Notes under the pieces: generated by a model
Told to the model about the DNA's origin: nothing
What the model saw: only the letters and a program-made list of their open reading frames with translations
Database searches by the model: none
Part shown: one piece after another, positions 1-3,961 of the stretch
How the letters are laid out: each line of letters opens with the position of its first letter
Numbering within the stretch: the stretch's first letter is position 1
Position numbers and translations under genes: made by a program
Assembly: GCA_964404765.1 (NCBI GenBank)
Contig: CAYOLL010000273.1
Span: forward strand, 1 to 6,260
Length of the DNA stretch: 6,260 nucleotides
Source of the DNA: CAYOLL01 sp964404765 [NCBI: uncultured Gemmatimonadota bacterium]
Lineage (GTDB): Bacteria > 4572-55
Reading direction: 5' to 3'

Positions 1-65
1 TGGCTATCCTTTTGTTGCACGGGACATTCCCGGGCGGCGGATCAGGTGGTCTGACGTTAATCCTG

Positions 66-94
66 ATTTTACGACAAAAAACGTGATCCGTCAA
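66..94 (-). promoter_or_regulatory. Near-consensus sigma70-type promoter reading off the left edge
   Basis: On the minus strand the hexamers TTGACG (89-94) and TAAAAT (66-71) are separated by exactly 17 bases, close to the sigma70 consensus. It lies just past the terminator of the TonB-domain gene and points out of the window. Transcription would start near position 58-60. An AAAAGGA motif on the same strand at 7-13 looks like a ribosome binding site for a gene whose start codon would lie just beyond base 1. The hexamers and spacing are seen directly; promoter function and the outside gene are inferred. Confidence 0.6.
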
Positions 95-154
95 TGCTCT
101 TTTGCCATCTGCCAAAAATGTTCGAACCGCCGCAAAACAAGCTGCCATTCGGAC

Positions 155-193
155 AAAAAGAAACCGCCACTTTGAGTCATTCAAAATGGCGGT
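155..193 (-). terminator. Rho-independent terminator of the TPR/TonB-domain gene
   Basis: On the minus strand ACCGCCA (187-193) pairs with TGGCGGT (163-169). A T-G wobble and an inner TTTGA/TCAAA pairing follow, giving a stem of about 13 base pairs closed by a five-base loop (176-180). The 3' arm runs straight into a T-rich tract, TTCTTTTT (155-162). It starts about 20 bases after the stop codon of the gene at 214-1539, in the right orientation to end that transcript. Confidence 0.85.
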
Positions 194-213
194 CTGGTAA
201 AGCTGAGAATGTG

Positions 214-1539
214 CTATTCCTCTGTTTTAGGAAATGTGAATTTTTCGGTAATCCACACCGTAATCGGTTTGGTCTCCCGGGTCGCCGGTTGGTAATACCA
301 TTGCCGGACGGCGTTCATGACCGCGTTGTTGAAGCCCAGCGTTCCGTTTGCGTCAAAACTATTATTGATTTTGACATTCAGGACTTTGCCACTTTCGTGC
401 ACCAACACATGCAGAACGACATCACCGCCGGGCAAATCGCCCAACTCCGGCACAACCGGCTCGATTCGGCGCACCACAGCCGGGCCCACATCATACGGCA
501 CATAGCGTGGTTCATCGAACAAGCGGCCCAATTGGCCCAAATCAATCCCGGCCAGGCCGGAATCCGCCGGCGCCGGATTTGAGGACGAATCGCCCGGCGC
601 CATCTGAGGCGGGCGATTCATCGTTGGCGTCATATCGGCGCTATCGGCAAAAGCCGCGCCACCCGGTCGGCCCGGACGCTTGGGTCGGGTTGGTCTTTTG
701 GTAATAGCATCCGGTTCTTGCACATTTTCCTGTTCGGACACTTCGTCCGGCGCCTTCGCCAGAGAATCCGCGGCCTGCGCCGCCCGACGGGCGCGGCGTG
801 ACTGACCCTCGGTAACGGTGCTATCGCTTTCTATCGGTGGAGGCTTAATGCCCAGCGAATCACGGATCGCAGCCAAAACGGGTTCCCATGGATTTTTAGC
901 GGCATCTTGCGCGGAACCCTCCGACAATTTTAAGAGCATGTAAAAGCCGGTGGTGGTCGGGAAAATATCGGTTGTTTTACCAATCGGCGCGGCGGTAAGC
1001 TGTTTGGCTAACTCCGCTTCAAGATTGCCAAGCGCCTCACACGTCACTCGCTCCGGTCGGCCGGGCAGTGAATGCTTGGCAGCCACATCGGGAAAATAGC
1101 CCTTTTCCGCCAAAGCCTTTTTCGCCTTTTTTAGCTCGGCATAATCCGGATTAAAAATAGCCAAAAAACAGGCCACGCGATCTTGGCTAAAATTGGTATC
1201 AGCGGCTTTCTTTTGACTTCCGGCCTGGACTTCCAATTGCGGAATGCGGTCGCAAAAGTCAAAGTCAGTTTTTAACTGACAGGCTCTGGTATAGGCCACA
1301 GCCGCCTCGCCGAACGCGCCTAACCGCTCGTACGCCAGGCCCCGCCCGGCAAAAGCATCCGCCAAGGACGTGTCCTTTTGGCAGGCCCGGTAGAGCGGAA
1401 TCAGCGCCTGCTCATATTGGCCGACATCGAGCAGAGCCTGACCATCCAGCAAATAATCCTGCGCGGACTTGGCCGATTGGCTAAAGGCATGATCTGTTAT
1501 GGCAAAAAAAGCGATTGCGATTGCAAAAAATTTAAGCAA
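214..1539 (-). CDS. Secreted TPR protein with TonB C-terminal domain and possible degenerate parvulin-like region
   Basis: Residue numbers count from the TTG start (441 aa). Residues 1-20 form a Sec signal peptide with probable cleavage at AFS|QS. Residues 26-95 hold two TPR-like helical pairs (ALLDVGQYEQAL, GLAYERLGAFGEAAVAYTRA). Residues 119-207 resemble the layout of a PpiC/parvulin rotamase (a helix with FPDVAAKHS, then ALG, then PIGKTTDI...TTGFYMLLKL) but lack the usual catalytic histidines, so I call this tentatively. Residues 229-340 are a Pro/Ser/Asp/Arg-rich linker. Residues 351-437 match a TonB C-terminal domain (GGDVVLHVLVHESGKV...NAVRQWYYQPA...ITEKFTF). The TTG start at 1537-1539 is chosen because GGAGG lies five bases upstream; the ATG at 1555-1557 lies upstream of that site and has none of its own. 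There is no retained N-terminal anchor, so classical TonB energy transduction is doubtful; a periplasmic or envelope scaffold is likelier. The start region overlaps a decayed vapC, and a terminator follows at 155-193. Confidence 0.85.
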   Translation of the reverse strand: MLKFFAIAIAFFAITDHAFSQSAKSAQDYLLDGQALLDVGQYEQALIPLYRACQKDTSLADAFAGRGLAYERLGAFGEAAVAYTRACQLKTDFDFCDRIPQLEVQAGSQKKAADTNFSQDRVACFLAIFNPDYAELKKAKKALAEKGYFPDVAAKHSLPGRPERVTCEALGNLEAELAKQLTAAPIGKTTDIFPTTTGFYMLLKLSEGSAQDAAKNPWEPVLAAIRDSLGIKPPPIESDSTVTEGQSRRARRAAQAADSLAKAPDEVSEQENVQEPDAITKRPTRPKRPGRPGGAAFADSADMTPTMNRPPQMAPGDSSSNPAPADSGLAGIDLGQLGRLFDEPRYVPYDVGPAVVRRIEPVVPELGDLPGGDVVLHVLVHESGKVLNVKINNSFDANGTLGFNNAVMNAVRQWYYQPATRETKPITVWITEKFTFPKTEE

Positions 1540-1769
1540 GAAAACCTCCGTAAACATCGTTTATTTTTGTTGCCCGTAGCCAGGATTTGTGCACGTTGGA
1601 GACTCGCAGTGGCTAATCCGGCCATGACCTCGCTTTTGGTAATAGCCGCCGTGACAAAAGAGTGCTTTCCTTCCGCCATCCGCTCCACCATAAATTGTCG
1701 TATTTCCAGCGATCCGGGTTCAGTGACAAAGAATTTGATCAACGCCGATGAATCCATATAAATAATCAT
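1497..1769 (-). pseudogene. vapC: VapC-like PIN-domain toxin, 3'-truncated remnant
   Basis: The first 62 or so residues are typical of a VapC PIN-domain ribonuclease. MIIYMDSSALIKFF carries the first catalytic Asp (D6), and TKSEVMAGLA carries the conserved Glu region near residue 47. After about residue 62 the resemblance stops, and the frame runs through the ribosome binding site and signal-peptide codons of the next gene before stopping at residue 90. PIN toxins are usually about 125-140 aa, and the missing half normally holds the later acidic residues (the DALHLA-type motif). The fragment should therefore lack the complete metal site and is probably inactive. Its ATG overlaps the stop of the upstream antitoxin gene (ATGA), the normal vapBC arrangement. 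Homology probably ends near 1580, about 40 bases before the next start codon, which suggests a deletion or rearrangement joined the next gene here. Confidence 0.75.
1545..1549 (-). promoter_or_regulatory. Ribosome binding site that fixes a TTG start
   Basis: A perfect GGAGG on the minus strand lies five bases before TTG (1537-1539). From that TTG the protein begins Leu-Lys followed by a hydrophobic run, a normal signal-peptide n-region. The in-frame ATG at 1555-1557 is upstream of this site and would add six residues with no site of its own. Confidence 0.75.
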
Positions 1770-2053
1770 TCCCGGTTTCCCGCCAGCCGATTTCTGTGGG
1801 CCAAAATGATGTCTGACGCTAAAGGCGAACCTGCTTTCGGTTTAACCGGGCGCACAAGCCGAAAACATTTGGGATCAACGACTTGCAGCCATTTACAAGC
1901 TGGATTGGAAAGCTGCGTAGAGCCTAATTGTTCGAGTCCTTGTAGTAAAACCTGGATGACGGTTTCCTGGGCAACGGATTGTCCACTAATTCTACGAAGG
2001 GCTTGAACCAGCTTGAATTCGTTTTCTTGCAATCTAACCGTATGCGTTTGCAT
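1766..2053 (-). CDS. vapB: VapB-like antitoxin next to a broken toxin gene
   Basis: This 95-residue protein is identified mainly by its position directly upstream of, and four bases overlapping, a VapC PIN-domain start. The N-terminal half (RLQENEFKLVQALRRISG, then ETVIQVLLQGLEQL) could form a small DNA-binding or dimerisation fold. The basic C-terminal segment (KPKAGSPLASDIILAHRNRLAG) is the kind of tail that wraps around a PIN toxin. A good AGGAG site (2060-2064) lies six bases before the ATG. Antitoxins of this sort usually repress their own operon, and an inverted repeat lies just upstream at 2070-2086. Because the partner toxin is truncated, it now appears to be an orphan, possibly kept by chance or as an anti-addiction factor. 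The reading frame is seen directly; the family is partly inferred from context. Confidence 0.75.
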   Translation of the reverse strand: MQTHTVRLQENEFKLVQALRRISGQSVAQETVIQVLLQGLEQLGSTQLSNPACKWLQVVDPKCFRLVRPVKPKAGSPLASDIILAHRNRLAGNRE

Positions 2054-2448
2054 GATTAGCTCCTTTTTTGCCGGATTAAAACCGGCTACTTCGTTGCGGG
2101 GTAAACATCATCGTCATCCCCGCTCTGAATATAATTCATCCCGATCAACGGTTACATCCTGACCTAATCTATAATGTTTGATTGATCATTAATCACCTCG
2201 TTGCAATCGCTTTATTTGAGAATACAAACATTAATCTTGCCGAGTGACAGCCCGGTGATGTCAAACTTTCAATTCTCCGATGTGCCGCTAAATCTGAGAT
2301 TAATATTAATGCGGGCAGAATTGCCGGTCAAGTTCTTCTCAACATTCTAATTTTAGGATTTAGAACAATGTGCTCAAGCAGCTTTTGATCTTTCATTTTA
2401 AGCTCATTTTGGGTTATGCACATAGAAATAACGGCAACTAAACGACAA
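2054..2448. other. Long intergenic stretch, no convincing intact gene
   Basis: About 395 bases between the vapB start and the lipoprotein stop, AT-rich compared with the flanking genes. It holds the inverted repeats near vapB, a TGATT-7-AATCA inverted repeat (2179-2195), a perfect 12-base palindrome ATTAATATTAAT (2299-2310), and a 22-codon minus-strand frame (2328-2396). That frame's peptide includes LLEHIVLNPKI, which recalls the N-terminus of DUF433 antitoxins before the frame stops. I see no intrinsic terminator after the lipoprotein gene and no RNA gene. The stretch could be the eroded remains of another small gene pair. Confidence 0.5.
2070..2086. promoter_or_regulatory. Inverted repeat upstream of vapB, candidate operator
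   Basis: GCCGG (2070-2074) and CCGGC (2082-2086) flank a seven-base AT-rich spacer, immediately upstream of the vapB ribosome binding site. A second, wider inverted repeat (GCGGGG 2096-2101, CCCCGC 2118-2123) lies a few bases further up. Such positions suit autoregulation by the antitoxin, but a short leader hairpin is equally possible. I could not place a convincing -35/-10 pair for vapB. Confidence 0.3.
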
Positions 2449-3165
2449 TTACGGCCAATTGAACGCTTCTGTGTAAGCCTGGGTAGGCATCATTAGTCCG
2501 CCGTCAACAATCCGTACCCGTGAGCGTAGCGTCCAACCGGTTTGACCGTTGTAAGCTATGCTTACCCGAGCCCCGTCCTGCCCCGTGATGGTCGCGCCTT
2601 GCAAAAAATACGTCTTCGAGTTTCCGTATAATGCTTTCCAGGTCGGATTGAGGATATAGCGGTTGTCTTCGGCGCGCGGATGATAAATTTTTGCGCTGGT
2701 AAATGCGCCCAACAACCCGCCGCCGATGCCGCCGAGCATCACGCCGTAAAAAAAGCCGCCCGCCCCGGAACCGTCGCATTCTGTTTCGCAATCTTCATTC
2801 GGGTCGCCCATGATTTTGCCGGCCAATAAAGCGCCCGCAAGAAAGCCGCCCAGCGCCAGTCCAATCGTCCGCCCGGTTGTGCGCAGTTCGCTATTGGTTG
2901 TGCCAACCGTGAATTCGGCCACTTCCGCGGTCGGGATTTGGGCAGGGTCGCCTGCTTTATCGATATAAAGCGCTGTTGTGGAATCAATCTTCACTCGACT
3001 GACAGTCAAGATTTTATTGTCAACCGTCACAAGGCGGACATGACGTGCGCCAGTGGCCCGATTCATCTCGGTAAATGAAGTCGATGTGTTGTCAAATTGT
3101 CGCGGCTGATGGGCACAACCAAAAGCCAGCCAAAGGATTGGAAGAATGATTTTCAGTTTTGACAT
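2449..3165 (-). CDS. Putative lipoprotein with glycine-zipper membrane hairpin
   Basis: 238 residues. The N-terminus (MSKLKIILPILWLAFGC) is a lipoprotein-type signal with Cys17 as the probable lipidated residue; the lipobox AFGC is imperfect because Leu is usual at -3. Residues 42-88 form a beta-rich segment (VRLVTVDNKILTV...TALYID...IPTAEVAEFTV) like small Sm/SH3-like barrels seen in envelope proteins. Residues 96-119 and 133-158 are two Gly-rich hydrophobic segments separated by an acidic loop with Cys126 and Cys130, resembling glycine-zipper 2TM lipoproteins in general design. The C-terminal 70 residues look like another beta domain. Specific function is unknown. The ATG lies 16 bases after the displaced end of the ATPase gene, so it was probably the third gene of the xseB-ATPase operon. 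It is now separated from that operon by a toxin-antitoxin pair and may depend on that pair's transcript. Confidence 0.75.
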   Translation of the reverse strand: MSKLKIILPILWLAFGCAHQPRQFDNTSTSFTEMNRATGARHVRLVTVDNKILTVSRVKIDSTTALYIDKAGDPAQIPTAEVAEFTVGTTNSELRTTGRTIGLALGGFLAGALLAGKIMGDPNEDCETECDGSGAGGFFYGVMLGGIGGGLLGAFTSAKIYHPRAEDNRYILNPTWKALYGNSKTYFLQGATITGQDGARVSIAYNGQTGWTLRSRVRIVDGGLMMPTQAYTEAFNWP

Positions 3166-3181
3166 AGAGTCGATTCCCGGA

Positions 3182-3272
3182 TTATGTCAGTTCAATCAAA
3201 TGCGCCACTTTTTCCAGCATCTTGGGGATGTTGACATCGTGCGTGGTCAGAATAATCTGCCGCTGCCGGGAC
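3182..3272 (-). pseudogene. Displaced 3' end of the ATPase gene (last 29 codons plus stop)
   Basis: Read on the minus strand this piece encodes SRQRQIILTTHDVNIPKM followed by LEKVAHLIELT and a TAA stop, identical in protein to the end of the ATPase at 3871-5952. It has no start and is joined at its 5' side (3272) to the tail of the toxin gene. Seven bases differ from the intact copy: six in the third or first codon position of sense codons and one that swaps TAA for TGA. None changes the protein. Similarity ends precisely after the stop codon. It lies 16 bases upstream of the lipoprotein ATG, a normal intra-operon distance, so this is probably the original gene end. Confidence 0.9.
3182..3272. 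repeat. Direct repeat, left copy
   Basis: Left member of a direct repeat with 3871-3961, offset by 689 bases. 83 of the 90 bases covering full codons match, and one further base matches by chance at the inner edge. The differing positions here are 3183, 3185, 3190, 3191, 3206, 3221 and 3242. Confidence 0.93.
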
Positions 3273-3283
3273 GGGGCTGCGAG

Positions 3284-3574
3284 CTAATTTTTGTCAGGTA
3301 ATTTTTCCGGATCCTGTCTGTTATCAAAAATAGAATGGATCACAATTTTGTCGCCTTCGATTGCATAAAATATCGAAAAGGGAAATCGTCTAATAACACA
3401 GCGTCGAAAGTGAGAATAAGATCTCTGATACATTTCGGGAAAACTCAGGATGCTTTCCAGGGCAATTTCAATACAATCAAGAAATTCAAAACCGAGGCCG
3501 ATCCGTTGCATCTCATACCAACGAAAGGCCATTTCAAGATCATCTTTTGACCTATCCGTATAGTTGACGGTCAT
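3284..3574 (-). CDS. ParE/RelE-family toxin
   Basis: 96 residues, the usual size of the family. The sequence follows the ParE/RelE plan: YTDRSKDDLEMAFRWYE (helix 1), GLGFEFLDCIEIALESI (helix 2), FPEMYQRSYSHFRRCVIRRF, then the strands PFSIFYAI and KIVIHSIFDNRQDPEKL. The Arg-rich RRCVIRRFPFSIFY core and the C-terminal FDNRQDP are typical of the plasmid-stabilisation branch. Family members poison DNA gyrase (ParE) or cleave mRNA on the ribosome (RelE), and sequence alone does not decide which. The ATG overlaps the antitoxin stop by four bases (ATGA), so the two are translationally coupled. The toxin looks full length. It ends 11 bases before the displaced ATPase gene fragment. Confidence 0.92.
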   Translation of the reverse strand: MTVNYTDRSKDDLEMAFRWYEMQRIGLGFEFLDCIEIALESILSFPEMYQRSYSHFRRCVIRRFPFSIFYAIEGDKIVIHSIFDNRQDPEKLPDKN

Positions 3575-3798
3575 TTAGATGCGTTCCTTAACTCGGTATG
3601 AACGCCCTTCCAATCGTGAAGCTTCAATTTACCGCTCCGATAGTCACCGTATCTTTTATCCAACTCGGCTTTTTGCCACGCGGGCATTGGCAACGCATTA
3701 TTATCTCGCGCAATAGAATCCCAAATATCTTCAACCAACATCAACTTTTTAGACAAGCTTAAGCTCTCTATGACGGTCATAAGTTCATTTGGTCTCAT
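3571..3798 (-). CDS. Addiction-module antitoxin (Unstab_antitox family)
   Basis: 75 residues, matching the short 'putative addiction module component' family that pairs with ParE/RelE toxins. The helical N-terminus (VIESLSLSKKLMLVEDIWDSIA) corresponds to the family pattern of Leu-Ser followed by a Leu-rich helix. The C-terminal part (PAWQKAELDKRYGDYRSGK, then DWKGVHTELR) carries the typical W..EL..R...Y..GK......W..V...LR pattern that contacts the toxin. A GGGG site lies seven bases before the ATG at 3796-3798. Met7 is an alternative start with no better site. The gene precedes and overlaps its toxin, the usual order that lets the labile antitoxin be made first. The 72-base leader back to the ATPase stop should hold the promoter and operator, but I see no consensus promoter there. 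Confidence 0.9.
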   Translation of the reverse strand: MRPNELMTVIESLSLSKKLMLVEDIWDSIARDNNALPMPAWQKAELDKRYGDYRSGKLKLHDWKGVHTELRNASK

Positions 3799-3870
3799 GG
3801 AAGCGCCCCTTTTTTATCGTTGTCCACAATCTCTAATTTGATTTTTCAGCATGGTCTCTCTCAGAGCAAC

Positions 3871-3961
3871 TCAAGTCAACTCAATCAAATGCGCTACTTT
3901 TTCCAGCATTTTGGGGATGTTGACATCGTGGGTGGTCAGAATAATCTGCCGCTGCCGGGAC
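3871..3961. repeat. Direct repeat, right copy (functional gene end)
   Basis: Right member of the repeat pair with 3182-3272. It forms the intact end of the ATPase gene, including the H-loop TTHD. At its outer edge an eight-base motif CAACTCAA occurs twice, at 3867-3874 and 3877-3884, a small tandem duplication across the stop codon and the junction with the cassette leader. Confidence 0.93.

Larger units (their letters stand above)
3273..3870. mobile_element. Repeat-bounded cassette carrying a toxin-antitoxin pair
   Basis: About 600 bases between the two copies of the ATPase gene end hold nothing but the antitoxin, the toxin and a short leader. The toxin stop is 11 bases from the left repeat. 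No transposase, integrase or terminal inverted repeat is visible, so this is not a recognised transposon. The layout fits a cassette that entered at a gene's 3' end together with a replacement 3' end, leaving the gene intact. Tandem duplication or recombination with DNA from a related strain are alternatives. That it is an insertion is well supported by the repeat; its mobility is inferred. Confidence 0.45.

Noticed and set aside
94-582. Plus-strand open frame of 162 codons
   Set aside because: It runs through the terminator and antisense to the TonB C-terminal domain; the peptide has no recognisable family and the opposite strand is clearly coding.
916-1185. SPOR domain in the middle of the TPR/TonB-domain protein
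   Set aside because: A beta-helix-beta pattern can be drawn, but the TTGFYMLLKL segment and FPDVAAKHS order fit a parvulin layout better. Kept only as an alternative.
2170-2175. Perfect TATAAT on the plus strand
   Set aside because: No -35 hexamer at 16-18 bases and no gene downstream in that direction; expected by chance in AT-rich DNA.
2299-2310. Palindrome ATTAATATTAAT as an operator or recombination site
   Set aside because: Low-complexity AT palindrome, with no neighbouring gene start that it would control.
3851-3870. Terminator after the ATPase stop
   Set aside because: Only a four-base CTCT/AGAG stem with a three-base loop and no T tract, too weak to call.
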